A stretch of 64,000 nucleotides of DNA from Bifidobacterium vespertilionis (GCF_008698145.1 NZ_RZNZ01000003.1:124001-188000), one strand, 5' to 3'; counted from the first letter of the stretch, positions 26,261 through 35,863 are shown. The notes: generated by a model from the letters alone, not told the origin. Program-made: numbers and translations.

Positions 26261-26306
26261 AGCCGAAGGATCCCTGATTCGTTCGGGAATCAAGGATCCT
26301 TCGGCT
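26261..26306 (-). terminator. Long palindromic terminator after the UPF0182 gene
   Basis: A nearly perfect 20-bp stem (AGCCGAAGGATCC arm paired with GGATCCTTCGGCT arm) with a 6-base loop lies 13 bases past the UPF0182 stop and is followed by TTTATG on the minus strand. The GAAGGATCCTT core is shared with the intergenic repeat elements at 32.8 and 33.4 kb. Confidence 0.65.
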
Positions 26307-26318
26307 CAGGGGAACTTA

Positions 26319-29300
26319 CTACTGCTGTGCGGCGAGGGCCTTGTTGAGGGAGTCCTGCAGCTTCTTCTGGGCCTCGCCATAGGCCGCCCAGTCGCCGTTC
26401 TTCATGGCGGCGTCGGAATCCTTCATGGCCTGGGAGGCATCCTGCAGGGCCTGCTTCAGGTCCGTGGAGCCCGATGCGGAGGGCGATGCGGACGGCGACG
26501 GGGTGGAGCCATCGGTCGAACCGGTGGTTCCGGACGTACCCGAGCCGGACGAGGTCCCGGACCCGGACGTTCCCGAGCCGTCAACCTGCGGCTTGGTGGT
26601 CTCCTTGCCGTCGGAGTTGGCGGCGTCACCGGCGGAGGCACCGGAATCGCCGCCGAACACCTGGTCGAGCGCCTCGTCGAGCGTATCCGCGAAGCCCACC
26701 TGGTCGCCGAACGCCACGAGCACCTTCTTCATGAGCGGGAAGCTGGTGGTGCCGCTGGACTGCACGTACACGGGCTGCACGTACACCAGTCCGCCGCCGA
26801 TGGGCAGCGTGAGCAGGTTGCCGCGCACCACGTTCGTGGAGCCGGACTGCAGGAGGTTGAGCTCCTTGGACACGTCCGCGTTGGCGTTGAAGTTGTTCTG
26901 CGCCTGGCCGGGACCGGGCACGTTGGTGTTCTTGGGCAGCTCCATGAGCCTCAGCGTGCCATAGTTGTCGCCGATCACGCCCTTCTCGTTGCCCGCATCC
27001 GAATCGACGGACAGGAAGCCCGTGAGGATTTCGCGCGTGGCGGTGCCGGCGGGGATGTACGTGGAGGTCAGCGAGAAGATGGGCTCCTTGCTGCCGCCGG
27101 TCTGCAGGGTCAGGTAGTACGGCGGCTGCTTGATGCCCTCGGCGCGCTGGCTGTCCGGCTCGGTGGGATCCGTGGGCGTCTGCCAGAAGTCCTCGCCGGA
27201 GAAGAACTGGTTCGCGCTCTGGACGTGGTACTTGGCGAGCAGCTCGCGCTGCACCTTGAACAGGCTCTCCGGATAGCGGATGTGGCTCATCAGGTCGCCG
27301 GAGATCTCCGAAATGGGGTGGTACTGGCCGGGGAAAATGCCCTCCCATGCCTTGAGCACCGGATCGTTCGCATCCCAGGCGTACAGGTCCACCGAACCGT
27401 CGTAGGCGTCCACGGTGGCCTTGACCGAGTTGCGGATGTAGTTGGCCTTCTGGGAGGTGAGGCTCTTGATGGTGGCGGAGGACTCGGTGGTGGAATCCTC
27501 GGTCACGGCGCCCAGATCCACGGTCTGCGAGTACGGGTAGTTCGCGGAGGTGGTGTAGCCGTCCACGATCCACTTGACGCGGCCGTCCACCACGGCCGGG
27601 TACACGCGTCCGTCGAGCGTGAGGTACGGGGCCACCTTCGCCACGCGCTCCTTGGGGCTGCGGTCGTACAGGATCTGCGAGTCGGAGGTGACGCGGTCGG
27701 AGAAGAGGATCTGGTCAGAGCCGAAGCGGACCGCATAGAGCAGGCGGGCGAAGATGTTGCCCACGGACGGGCCGCCGTCGCCGTTGAAGGTGGTGGTGGC
27801 GCCCTGCGATCCAGTCGGGTAGTCGAACTCCCAGGACGCGGTGCCCTCGGGCGCGCCCACGATGGAGTACTCCGGCGCGTTCGGGGAGAAGTAGATGCGC
27901 GGCTCGTACTTTTCGGAGTCGGTCAGCGCGCCGGACGTGGGGATGTCCTTCTCGAAGAACTCCGGCTGTCCGTCGGCGGTCACCTTGTTGCCGTACGCGG
28001 CCACGATGCCGTAGCCGTGCGTGTACACGGTGTGGTCGTTGACCCAGTTGCGGTTGTCGTTGCCGGCGAGGTTGATCTCGCGCGCGGCGATCACCGTGTC
28101 CTGGCTTTCGCCGTTCACATCGTACTTGTCCACGGCGAGGGTGTCCGCGAAGGTGTAGTACTGCTTGGACTGCTGCAGCTGCTTGAACGTGGAGGCGACC
28201 ACCTGCGGGTCCAGCAGGCGGATCTGCGCGGTGGTGTCCGCGCTCTCCGCGAGCGCGCCGGACTTGCCCTGCGTGGTGGCGTTGTACTCCTCCACCTTGA
28301 TGTTGTCCAGCCCGTACGCCTTGGTGGTGGCGTCGATGTTGCGCTGGATGTACGTGGATTCGAGCTCCTGCGCGTTCGGGTTGACCTTGAAGCGCTGGAG
28401 CAGCACGGGCCAGACCACGTTGAGCACCATGGCGGCCACCACCACGATCGCCACGGAGACGACCGGGGTGCGCCACACGCGGAAGGCCTCGAGGGCGTTC
28501 GCCGAGGGCGCGCCGCCAAGAGCCTTGGTGGTCATGATCCACACGCCGAGCACCACGCCGAGCAGAGCGATGAGGGCCGCCGTGACGATGGTCATGGGGA
28601 TGGTGGCGTGCACGGAGACGTAGGTTGCGCCGGTGACGCGGTCGCCGTCGGCGGTGAGCTGGTCGAACATGTTGAGGACCATGTTGCCGCCGAGCATCAG
28701 GAAGTTGAGGATGATCCACACGCCGAGCTGGCGGCGGGCACGCGTGGTGACGCTGAAGATCGACTTGCCGCGCACGGGCATCTGCAGGCGGATGCCGCCC
28801 ATGAGGAAATGCGTGACCAGGGAGGCGATCACGCCCACGAACAGGAGCAGCGCGACGGCCGAGCACACCAGTTTGAGGCCCGGCAGCACGAAGACGTAGA
28901 AGCCGTTGTCGATGCCGAACTGCGGGTCCACAGTCCCGAAGGACTGGTTGTGGAACATGAGCAGGATCTCGGACCAGTTGGCGTTGAACTGGGAGCCGAA
29001 CACCACGCCGATGATGAGCGAAACCACCACGGCCGCGCGGATGGCGCGCTTGGAGCTCAGGCCCTTGCCCACCTCGATCACATCGCCGTTCACGCGGAAC
29101 GTGGACCCGTCCGCCGCGTCCGGGCGGGCGCGGATGGCCAGCCACGCTGACACGAAGGTCACCAGACCCATGACGAGCGCGTAGGCGACCCACAGGCCCA
29201 CCTTGACTCCCAGCTGCGTCCACACCACGGAGGCGAAGCCGAGCTGGCCGTACCACATCAGGTCGGTGATGAAACGGGACAGGCCGAAGAACAGCGCGGC

Positions 29301-29588
29301 GACCACCACGAGCGCCACCACGACGCCCCACAGGATGCGGCTGCCGCGACTGGAGTGGGGGCGCTGGGGCTGGCGTGCGATGCGCGGCGCACTGGGCCGG
29401 TAGGGGGGCATGCCGGAGCCGTTGGACGGACCGCCCGCGTTGGCGTCCCGCCCATCGTCCCCATCCGACTCGACGTTGATGATGATCGGATCATCATCGC
29501 CGCGTCCCGATCGTGAACCACGGTCCCCCTTCTTTCGGGGATCGTAGTTCGGGTCGAATATCCCACCGAATGCATCAAAAAACGACAT
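26319..29588 (-). CDS. UPF0182 family large membrane protein
   Basis: A 1089-residue protein of the UPF0182 family, common in Actinobacteria and of unknown function. A Gly/Pro/Arg-rich cytoplasmic N-terminus (about 100 residues) is followed by about seven membrane helices up to residue 395 and a large extracytoplasmic domain (for example ADVSKELNLLQSGSTNVV and LPIGGGLVYVQPVYVQS). The C-terminal 130 residues are low-complexity Gly/Ser/Thr with a final helical stretch. Length is at the upper end for the family. It is monocistronic between terminators. Confidence 0.92.
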   Translation of the reverse strand: MSFFDAFGGIFDPNYDPRKKGDRGSRSGRGDDDPIIINVESDGDDGRDANAGGPSNGSGMPPYRPSAPRIARQPQRPHSSRGSRILWGVVVALVVVAALFFGLSRFITDLMWYGQLGFASVVWTQLGVKVGLWVAYALVMGLVTFVSAWLAIRARPDAADGSTFRVNGDVIEVGKGLSSKRAIRAAVVVSLIIGVVFGSQFNANWSEILLMFHNQSFGTVDPQFGIDNGFYVFVLPGLKLVCSAVALLLFVGVIASLVTHFLMGGIRLQMPVRGKSIFSVTTRARRQLGVWIILNFLMLGGNMVLNMFDQLTADGDRVTGATYVSVHATIPMTIVTAALIALLGVVLGVWIMTTKALGGAPSANALEAFRVWRTPVVSVAIVVVAAMVLNVVWPVLLQRFKVNPNAQELESTYIQRNIDATTKAYGLDNIKVEEYNATTQGKSGALAESADTTAQIRLLDPQVVASTFKQLQQSKQYYTFADTLAVDKYDVNGESQDTVIAAREINLAGNDNRNWVNDHTVYTHGYGIVAAYGNKVTADGQPEFFEKDIPTSGALTDSEKYEPRIYFSPNAPEYSIVGAPEGTASWEFDYPTGSQGATTTFNGDGGPSVGNIFARLLYAVRFGSDQILFSDRVTSDSQILYDRSPKERVAKVAPYLTLDGRVYPAVVDGRVKWIVDGYTTSANYPYSQTVDLGAVTEDSTTESSATIKSLTSQKANYIRNSVKATVDAYDGSVDLYAWDANDPVLKAWEGIFPGQYHPISEISGDLMSHIRYPESLFKVQRELLAKYHVQSANQFFSGEDFWQTPTDPTEPDSQRAEGIKQPPYYLTLQTGGSKEPIFSLTSTYIPAGTATREILTGFLSVDSDAGNEKGVIGDNYGTLRLMELPKNTNVPGPGQAQNNFNANADVSKELNLLQSGSTNVVRGNLLTLPIGGGLVYVQPVYVQSSGTTSFPLMKKVLVAFGDQVGFADTLDEALDQVFGGDSGASAGDAANSDGKETTKPQVDGSGTSGSGTSSGSGTSGTTGSTDGSTPSPSASPSASGSTDLKQALQDASQAMKDSDAAMKNGDWAAYGEAQKKLQDSLNKALAAQQ

Positions 29589-29686
29589 AACGCCAGCCTA
29601 GCGGGATATGGGGAGATTCGGCTCGCGCTGGGCTGAATCCCCGTTTGGGACCATGAAGGGGACGATGATGTCGCATAATCGGGGGT

Positions 29687-30973
29687 ATGCGTATGTCTTT
29701 CCCCCGTTCCGCCCGTAAGGCTCTCCCAGCGCCGCTGGCCGCGATCTGCGCGATCGTGATGTGCCTGGTCCTGGCCGGATGCGGTGCGATCGGCACCCAA
29801 TCCGCGCCGAACGGCGACGATTCCAATCTGTCCGGGGGCAGCCCCTCCGCGGCTTCCTCTTCCGCAGCGCTTCCCTCGCCCGCCGATTCTTCTTCCCCCG
29901 ATGGTTCTTCCTCCCCCGCCGCGACCGACGATTCGCCGCAGTCCCGGGCCCGCGCGATGGTCGCGTCGATGAGCCTTGAGGAGCGGATCGGCCAGCTGGT
30001 CATGGTCCCGCTGTTCGCAGGGACGGACGCCTCGCAGATCGAGCCGCTGATCCGCGATGATCATGTGGGATCGGTTCTGGTGCTCGGCAAATGGAAGACC
30101 GGCGTGGCGGGCGTGTCCCAAGCGACGAAGGCGCTGCAGTCGTACGCGCCGGCCGGCAACGGGCTGATCATCGCCACCGACCAGGAGGGCGGCAGCGTCC
30201 AGCACCTGACCGGCGAGGGATTCAGTACCATGCCGAGCGCGGTCAGACGGGGCAAGATGAGCACGGATGCCCTGCGCAACTCGGCCGCGACTTGGGGCGG
30301 CGAGCTCGCATCGGCCGGCGTCAACGTGGATCTGGCGCCCGTGCTGGACACCGTGCGGGTGGCGCGCAAGTCGAATGCGCCCATCGGCGCGCTGAACCGG
30401 GATTTCGGACTGGACGCGGCCGGCAACGCCGACCATGGCGTGGCGTTCGTGCAGGGCATGCGCGACGCCGGCGTGCAATCGGCCGTCAAGCACTATCCGG
30501 GGCTTGGCGGCGTGACCGGCAACACCGATTTCACGGCCGAGGGGATCACGGACCGGACCACCGCGCTCGGCGACAAGGCGGTCGCGGCCTTCGACGATGC
30601 GATTCGCCAGGCCCAGCCGGCGATGGTGATGATGTCACTGGCTACGTACGCGAACATCGACGGATCGGCGCCGGCCGCGTTCTCAAAGGCGATCGTGACC
30701 GATCATCTGCGCGGCAAGGCGGGCTACCAGGGCGTGGTGATCTCCGATTCGCTGTCCGCGGAGGCATTGGGCGGCATCGCGACCGATCAGCTGGGCGTGC
30801 GGTTGGTGGAGGCCGGCGGCGACTTGGCGTGCATCGGTGCGAGCGACTACGTGCGGCCGATCATCGACGGGCTTGTGGCGCGGGCGAAATCCGACGCGGC
30901 ATTTGCGGATCTGGTGGCTGATGCTGCGGTGCGCGTGGTGACCTTGAAGATCGGGATGGGATTGGCCGGCTGA
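29687..30973 (+). CDS. Glycoside hydrolase family 3 lipoprotein (NagZ-like)
   Basis: A 428-residue GH3 enzyme anchored as a lipoprotein (lipobox LAGC, Cys32), with a Ser/Pro/Asp-rich linker at about 40-85 before the catalytic domain. Recognisable parts are MSLEERIGQLVMVPLF, DQEGGSVQHLTG, the KHYPGLG loop (KHFPGHG in classic NagZ) and ISDSLSAEALGG, whose Asp is the expected nucleophile. NagZ-like enzymes remove N-acetylglucosamine from muropeptides or glycans; the altered loop leaves the substrate open. An ATG two codons later (29693) has better spacing from GGGGG. It is divergent from the UPF0182 gene. Confidence 0.87.
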   Translation: MRMSFPRSARKALPAPLAAICAIVMCLVLAGCGAIGTQSAPNGDDSNLSGGSPSAASSSAALPSPADSSSPDGSSSPAATDDSPQSRARAMVASMSLEERIGQLVMVPLFAGTDASQIEPLIRDDHVGSVLVLGKWKTGVAGVSQATKALQSYAPAGNGLIIATDQEGGSVQHLTGEGFSTMPSAVRRGKMSTDALRNSAATWGGELASAGVNVDLAPVLDTVRVARKSNAPIGALNRDFGLDAAGNADHGVAFVQGMRDAGVQSAVKHYPGLGGVTGNTDFTAEGITDRTTALGDKAVAAFDDAIRQAQPAMVMMSLATYANIDGSAPAAFSKAIVTDHLRGKAGYQGVVISDSLSAEALGGIATDQLGVRLVEAGGDLACIGASDYVRPIIDGLVARAKSDAAFADLVADAAVRVVTLKIGMGLAG

Positions 30974-31313
30974 TCCGCCGTCACGGATACGGCAAACGGC
31001 ATTTGTTACGGCCATGTTACGAGAAACGATCAGCACATCTGTGGATTTGTTCATTTGCTATGCAACATGCTCACTTTCCGCACACGGCCTGTTCGATTCC
31101 GTATGAAGTATGTTGCAGTGCCTCCGTTTGCACCAGACCACTCACGGAAGAGGAACCTCATAATCGTTGAAATTCCAACGAATTTACACTTCAGAAACCG
31201 GCCGTTCACCCTACGTCTCACCGAGGAAACCTCGCACGCTTCCAGCCGGTGATAGCGTAGTGCTCGTGTTCAAAACGAACATATGATCTGTTCTTATTGC
31301 GGAGGTAATGAAC
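30974..31313 (+). other. 340-bp intergenic region without a recognised gene
   Basis: No plausible coding frame with a ribosome binding site is seen. The region is lower in GC than its flanks, and its right end probably holds the promoter of the 139-aa gene: TTCAAAACGAACATATGATC lies about 30-50 bases before the GGAGGT ribosome binding site. Confidence 0.4.
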
Positions 31314-31733
31314 ATGTCCAACGAGAAGCTCATCGACGTTGAATCGTCCTGGTACTCCAAGTCGCCCGAGGAGAAGACCGCCCACGCCAACGAGATCGCC
31401 AAGTCCTTCGGCATCCCGGACAGCGCGCTGGTCGAGGTCGACGCCTACAAGGCCGAACTGACCAAGCACAACGCTTGGGATCTGCCCTTCCTGGGCTACG
31501 TGAACGAGGACGGCTACGGCTACGCCTACGTGCCGAACGAGGCCGTGGCCGCCGACGGCTGGGATGCCCACGCCGCGTTCAAGAACCTGTCCGAGGACGG
31601 CAAGACCGCCTTCGCCATCCGCATGCTGTTCACCCACCGCGATGTGGGCCGCGCCGGCGCCGAGATGTACCTGCGCATGAACCGCAACTTCACCATCCGC
31701 CGCGAGGGCGTCGCCTCCGCCAAGTACGCCTGA
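31314..31733 (+). CDS. Conserved-looking 139-aa cytoplasmic protein, unknown function
   Basis: Not recognised. The protein is acidic, Ala/Tyr/Asp-rich and lacks signal or membrane segments. It starts with a helical SPEEKTAHANEIAKSFGIPD and has a Tyr-rich centre (YVNEDGYGYAYVPNEAV), followed by a helical C-terminal part. The ribosome binding site GGAGGT lies 7 bases before the ATG at 31314; the ATG at 31308 is too close. Codon choice is strongly biased to C/G-ending optimal codons, and the gene has its own promoter region and terminator, which suggests a highly expressed monocistronic gene. Confidence 0.8.
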   Translation: MSNEKLIDVESSWYSKSPEEKTAHANEIAKSFGIPDSALVEVDAYKAELTKHNAWDLPFLGYVNEDGYGYAYVPNEAVAADGWDAHAAFKNLSEDGKTAFAIRMLFTHRDVGRAGAEMYLRMNRNFTIRREGVASAKYA

Positions 31734-31781
31734 TCGGCGAGTGCGGCGGGCGAATGAACCCGCGCCGCGCAACGATAGATC

Positions 31782-31817
31782 AGAGCCGGTTCCGGAATCC
31801 TCCGGGCCGGCTCTTTT
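31782..31817 (+). terminator. Rho-independent terminator of the 139-aa gene
   Basis: Stem AGAGCCGG with CCGGCTCT, 17-base loop, then TTT. It starts 48 bases after the stop codon at 31733. Confidence 0.85.
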
Positions 31818-31864
31818 GCATCCACCAGAGCCCTATGTCTCTCCGTCGAAGCGGGCAGCCGCCG

Positions 31865-32707
31865 TCACTTCCACGAGGTGGCGTTCGGGAACCGCCCCTG
31901 AATCCACCGGTCGACAAGATCGGGCCAGATCTGCACGCACGTGAGGTTGCCGATCCAGCCCGTCGGATTGTCGGTCTCCCTGGTGCCCAGGCTAGAACCG
32001 TGATTGCCTTCGGGGAAGATGTGGACCTCCACGTTGACGCCGGCATCCACCAGCGCGTTGACGAACAGCAGCGTGTTCTGCACGGGCACGGAGCGATCGG
32101 TCACCGTGGTCCACACGAACGTGGGCGGCACGTCGGCGGTGACATGGCGTTCCAGCGAGACGAGATCCAGCCACTTCGGATCGTCCTTGCGCTCGGGGCC
32201 AAGGAGGTTGTCGATCGATCCGCGGTGCGCATACGGGCCGGAAGTGATGACCGGGTAACCCAGCAGCATGCCGTTCGGGCGGATCTCCTCCGGGTCGAAG
32301 CCGTGCTCGCGCACCTCGGCGCCGTTCCACCGTTCACTGAAGAATGCGGCCGCGTGTCCTCCGGCGGAGAAGCCGCAGATCACGATCGCATCCGGATCGA
32401 TGTGCCATTCGGCGGCATGCGTGCGGATCCGACGCATGGCTTCGGCGGTCTCAAGCAGCGCGACCGGATATTCGCTGGGCGCGCAGGAGTAGTCGAGGAT
32501 GAACGCCTGATAGCCGTAGCCCAGCATCTTGAGCGCGATGGGTTCGGCCTCGCGCGGGGAGGTGCGCGTATAGCCGCCGCCGGGCAGGATGAGCACGGCC
32601 GGACGCACGCGATCCGGATCCATCGCTTCGGAATTGCTGATCACATAGCCCCGGAACAGGGCTTCGGAGCCGTCGACGCCATTGATCGTCTCTTCGAAAT
32701 ACCGCAT
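31865..32707 (-). CDS. Alpha/beta-hydrolase, probable acetyl esterase
   Basis: A 280-residue esterase of the BD-FAE/acetyl-xylan-esterase-like alpha/beta-hydrolase group. The oxyanion region is VLILPGGGYTRTSPRE, the nucleophile elbow is CGFSAGGHAAA (Ser), and the C-terminal EGNHGSSLGT supplies the catalytic His. No signal peptide is present, so it acts in the cytoplasm, perhaps deacetylating imported oligosaccharides. The start at 32707 has a strong AAGGAGG site; the longer open frame upstream runs into repeat DNA. Confidence 0.88.
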   Translation of the reverse strand: MRYFEETINGVDGSEALFRGYVISNSEAMDPDRVRPAVLILPGGGYTRTSPREAEPIALKMLGYGYQAFILDYSCAPSEYPVALLETAEAMRRIRTHAAEWHIDPDAIVICGFSAGGHAAAFFSERWNGAEVREHGFDPEEIRPNGMLLGYPVITSGPYAHRGSIDNLLGPERKDDPKWLDLVSLERHVTADVPPTFVWTTVTDRSVPVQNTLLFVNALVDAGVNVEVHIFPEGNHGSSLGTRETDNPTGWIGNLTCVQIWPDLVDRWIQGRFPNATSWK

Positions 32708-32786
32708 GATCCTCCTTGGATTTCCGCGCGGGATGAGTCGACATCCAGTATTCCGACGGCCGGGGACGATGGGGACATCCCGATTT

Positions 32787-32926
32787 GTCATCCTGAGCGG
32801 AGCGTAGCCTGCCCGTCATCCTGAGCGGAGCAAAGCGGAGTCGAAGGATCCTTAATTCATGCACAAGGTTAAGGATCCTTCGCTTCGCTCAGGATGACTG
32901 GGACGGAACTGCGCTCAGGATGACGG
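32787..32926. repeat. REP-like palindromic element, copy 1
   Basis: Two direct GTCATCCTGAGCGG motifs precede a long imperfect hairpin whose arms read GAAGGATCCTTAA and TTAAGGATCCTTCG, and whose far end is GCTCAGGATGAC; a further GCGCTCAGGATGAC follows. The outer motif GTCATCCTGAGC is therefore present in both orientations. Such elements are scattered in bifidobacterial and other genomes; function unknown. Confidence 0.8.
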
Positions 32927-32956
32927 CGGAAGTGCCACCTGCGGTGCCCCACCCAC

Positions 32957-33170
32957 AAACTGGGCAAATCGGGACACTGGATTCGCAAACTGGGCAGATC
33001 CGGTATTCTGCGACCGATTTTCGGCCTCCAAATGGCATGATCTGCCCAGTTTGCGCGACGAGAGGCCCGATCTGCCCAGTTTGCGGTGCGGATTAGGCGA
33101 GCTAGACGAGAACTGGGCAGATCGGGCATGAGCCGGGAGTGAACGTGGGCAGAACTGGGCAGATCGGGCC
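32957..33170. repeat. Six-copy AACTGGGCAGATC repeat cluster
   Basis: The motif AACTGGGCAGATC occurs at about 32957 (one mismatch), 32987, 33111 and 33153 in direct orientation and at 33039 and 33069 as its reverse complement GATCTGCCCAGTT. Most copies continue into CGGG. The order is two direct, two inverted, two direct. No coding frame is supported across it. Confidence 0.85.
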
Positions 33171-33189
33171 GGTTCCGGGACTCGACGCG

Positions 33190-33400
33190 ACCGGGGGCGT
33201 GACACGGCGTGTGACCGGGCGTGTGACACGGCGTGCGGTGTGACCGGGAGCGTGACAAGGTGTGGACACGCCCGGTCACGGGGTGTCAGAAACGTTGAAA
33301 TAAAGCCATTTTGAAATCCCTGTGACCGGGAATGGGCACGCCATGTCACACGCCCGGTCACAGCGCACACCCGGTCACGCACGCCGGGTCACACGCCCGG
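33190..33400. repeat. GTGACCGGGC / GCCCGGTCAC inverted repeat cluster
   Basis: GTGACCGGG occurs at about 33211, 33240 and 33322 and its complement CCCGGTCAC at about 33271, 33353 and 33370, with related GTGACACGGCGTG and CACACGCCCGG units between them. Many alternative hairpins are possible. No gene is seen. Confidence 0.8.
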
Positions 33401-33425
33401 CCAAGCGTTCGACATGAAGGGCAAC

Positions 33426-33597
33426 GTCATCCTGAGCGAAGTCCGACAGGGCGGAGCGAAGGATCCTTAACTATCCGCACAAGATTAAGGATCCTTCGCT
33501 CCGCTCAGGATGACGCGGGAGAGCTCTCACTGCGCGCTCAGGATGACGAACGCTACGCGCAGGATTGGAAGGGCGCTCGCCTCGCTCAGGATGACGG
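33426..33597. repeat. REP-like palindromic element, copy 2
   Basis: Same family as 32787-32926. A hairpin runs from GTCATCCTGAGCG at 33426 to CGCTCAGGATGAC ending at 33514, with the central GAAGGATCCTTAA arms. Two isolated half motifs (GCTCAGGATGACG) follow near 33536 and 33586, ending about 110 bases before the serine dehydratase start. Confidence 0.8.
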
Positions 33598-33706
33598 GTC
33601 GGCGGGTAGCGACGCGCGAAACCCGGAGATCAGACGTCCGGTACATTCATGCCTTACCCTTGTGTTGTCAAGTGATAGTCCACCATTCGGATTCGGAGGT
33701 TTGCGG

Positions 33707-35242
33707 ATGCTCAGCGTGCTGGATATGTTCTCGATCGGCGTCGGCCCGTCCTCATCGCATACGGTGGGCCCCATGCGCGCCGCAGCGGCGTTCGCCGGAT
33801 CGCTCGCAGACCGCGGAATTCTGGACGATGTGGCGAACGTGAAGGTCACGCTCTACGGCTCCCTCGCCTCCACCGGTCTGGGCCACGGCACCGATCGCGC
33901 GGCGATCGCCGGGCTGGAGGGATCCCTGCCGAACGACGTGGACACGGCCGATCTGCTGCACATCCGCGAGCGCGTGGATCGCGACGGCGTGATCCGTCTG
34001 GCCGGCACCCGCAGTCTTCCCTTCGTGTACGATCGCGACATCGTCTTCGAGCGGTGGATCACCCCGCGCCGGCACCCGAACGGCATGCGCTTCGAGGCAA
34101 GCGCCGCGGACGGCCGTCCGCTGGCCGATGACGTGTGGTTCTCCGTGGGCGGCGGATTCATCCAGCAGGGCGTGCCGGCCGATCTGGAACCGGCCAAGCC
34201 GGGCGACGCCGAGCACGCCGACGATCCAGCCACCGTCAATACCACCAACGCCACCGACGCCCCCAACGCCACGGACGCCGCGGAAACCCCGGTCCCCCAC
34301 CCGTTCACCTCCGCCGAGGAAATGCTGGCGATCTGCGCGCGCGAGGGCATTTCGATCGCCGAACTGGTGTGGCGCAACGAGATCGCCATGCGCACTGGCG
34401 GCAGCGAGACGCCGGTGGACATGGATTCCCCGCTCGCCCGTCATGCGGCCGACGATCTGCGCGCCTCGCTGCTCAAGGTGTGGCGCGTGATGCGCGAATG
34501 CGTGCACAACGGCTGCACGAGCGCGGAGCCGATCCTTCCCGGTGGACTTGAGGTGGCCCGGCGCGCCCCGAAGCTATACGCCCGGTTCACCGCCGATCCG
34601 CTCGATCCCAGCAACCCGTCCGGACCGGGCCATTCGCTGTCCGACCGTGCATCGGCCGTGGAATGGGTGGATCTGTTCGCCCTCGCGGTGAGCGAGGAGA
34701 ACGCGGGCGGCGGGCGGATCGTCACTGCCCCCACGAACGGTTCGGCCGGCATCATCCCGGCCGTGCTGCACTATTACTGGCTGTTCGCCGACGATCCGAG
34801 CGAGGACGGCGTGATCCGCTTCCTGCTCACCGCCGGCGCGGTGGGCATGCTGTTCAAGCGCAACGCCTCCATCTCCGGCGCCGAGGTGGGCTGCCAGGGC
34901 GAGGTCGGGTCGGCCTGCTCCATGGCCGCGGCCGGCATGTGCGCGGTGCTGGGCGGCACGCCGGCGCAGGTGGAGAACGCGGCGGAGATCGGCATTGAGC
35001 ACAATCTGGGGCTCACCTGCGACCCGATCGGCGGGCTGGTGCAGATCCCGTGCATCGAACGCAACGCAATGGCGGCGAACACGGCCATCAACGCGGCCCG
35101 CATGGCCATGCTGGGCGACGGCTCGCACGTGGTCTCCCTCGACCAGGCGATCCGCACCATGAAGCAGACCGGCGCGGACATGATGAGCAAATACAAGGAG
35201 ACCTCGCAGGGCGGCCTTGCGGTCAACGTGGTGGAGTGCTGA
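33707..35242 (+). CDS. sdaA: L-serine ammonia-lyase (iron-sulfur, single chain)
   Basis: A 511-residue L-serine dehydratase that deaminates serine to pyruvate and ammonia. The beta domain comes first ([20 protein letters not shown]), followed by the alpha domain with the [4Fe-4S] cysteines ([20 protein letters not shown] and [19 protein letters not shown]). Between the domains, at about 160-200, lies a Thr/Asn/Ala/Pro low-complexity insert, longer than usual. GGAGGT is 6 bases before the ATG at 33707; the open frame extending further upstream crosses repeat DNA and is rejected. Confidence 0.95.
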   Translation: MLSVLDMFSIGVGPSSSHTVGPMRAAAAFAGSLADRGILDDVANVKVTLYGSLASTGLGHGTDRAAIAGLEGSLPNDVDTADLLHIRERVDRDGVIRLAGTRSLPFVYDRDIVFERWITPRRHPNGMRFEASAADGRPLADDVWFSVGGGFIQQGVPADLEPAKPGDAEHADDPATVNTTNATDAPNATDAAETPVPHPFTSAEEMLAICAREGISIAELVWRNEIAMRTGGSETPVDMDSPLARHAADDLRASLLKVWRVMRECVHNGCTSAEPILPGGLEVARRAPKLYARFTADPLDPSNPSGPGHSLSDRASAVEWVDLFALAVSEENAGGGRIVTAPTNGSAGIIPAVLHYYWLFADDPSEDGVIRFLLTAGAVGMLFKRNASISGAEVGCQGEVGSACSMAAAGMCAVLGGTPAQVENAAEIGIEHNLGLTCDPIGGLVQIPCIERNAMAANTAINAARMAMLGDGSHVVSLDQAIRTMKQTGADMMSKYKETSQGGLAVNVVEC

Positions 35243-35263
35243 GCATGTCGGCCAGCATCGCCA

Positions 35264-35863
35264 TCACGACACAACGACGATGCTCCCCTTCATCGTGACG
35301 CCTTCGTCCAGCCGGTAGTCATCCTCGCTAGACTCCGTCCCGTCATCGCCATCGCAGCGGATCTGCCCCTGATCGATGGTGAACTGCACGCGCGTGAGCT
35401 TCCCGTCATCCCTCCGCATGGGCAGGGTAAAGGTCCGGTGCACGTCGGGGGTGAACACGATCGCGGATATGCGACGGTGCCGCGTGTCACCGTCGCTGTC
35501 CGTATAGTCGGAGCCGTAGCGCAGGTCGAGATCGAAGTCGTCTGGATCCACGCCCACCAGATCGTCGGGCATGCCCCGTCCCTGGTTCCACGAGGAGTGG
35601 ATCATGCCCAGCGTCGCCACGACCACGAACGCGGCGCCCAGGATGAGACGCCCCTGCCAGCCCGCAGGCAGTCGCAGCGCGGCGATGACGCGGTCCAAAG
35701 ACCCGTCCAGGGGGACGAGGAAAAAGAATACGTACGCCAACGCCGACGCGAACACGACGGTGAGGAGGAAGACCACCCATAGGGGCAAGCCCTTCCACTG
35801 GCGGCGCGCGAACTCGTGATCCCCGGTGACCCATTCATGCATCTTTGCGTGTTGTTGTTCCAT
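35264..35863 (-). CDS. Putative membrane protein, unknown function
   Basis: A 199-residue protein with two transmembrane helices at about 30-52 (LWVVFLLTVVFASALAYVFF) and 70-88, separated by a short loop, and an acidic C-terminal domain of about 110 residues that looks beta-rich (RISAIVFTPDVHRTFTLPMR). Start at 35863 or 35842 (MHEWVTGD); neither has a strong ribosome binding site. Not recognised. It is convergent with sdaA, whose stop lies 21 bases away. Confidence 0.7.
   Translation of the reverse strand: MEQQHAKMHEWVTGDHEFARRQWKGLPLWVVFLLTVVFASALAYVFFFLVPLDGSLDRVIAALRLPAGWQGRLILGAAFVVVATLGMIHSSWNQGRGMPDDLVGVDPDDFDLDLRYGSDYTDSDGDTRHRRISAIVFTPDVHRTFTLPMRRDDGKLTRVQFTIDQGQIRCDGDDGTESSEDDYRLDEGVTMKGSIVVVS

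Noticed and set aside
27225..29150. Long plus-strand open frame of 641 codons
   Set aside because: Shadow of the UPF0182 gene on the opposite strand; its composition (His/Val/Gly/Arg-rich) is typical of antisense frames in GC-rich DNA.
33332..33706. N-terminal extension of serine dehydratase
   Set aside because: The upstream codons lie in palindromic repeat DNA, whereas a GGAGGT site sits 6 bases before the ATG at 33707 where the family starts.
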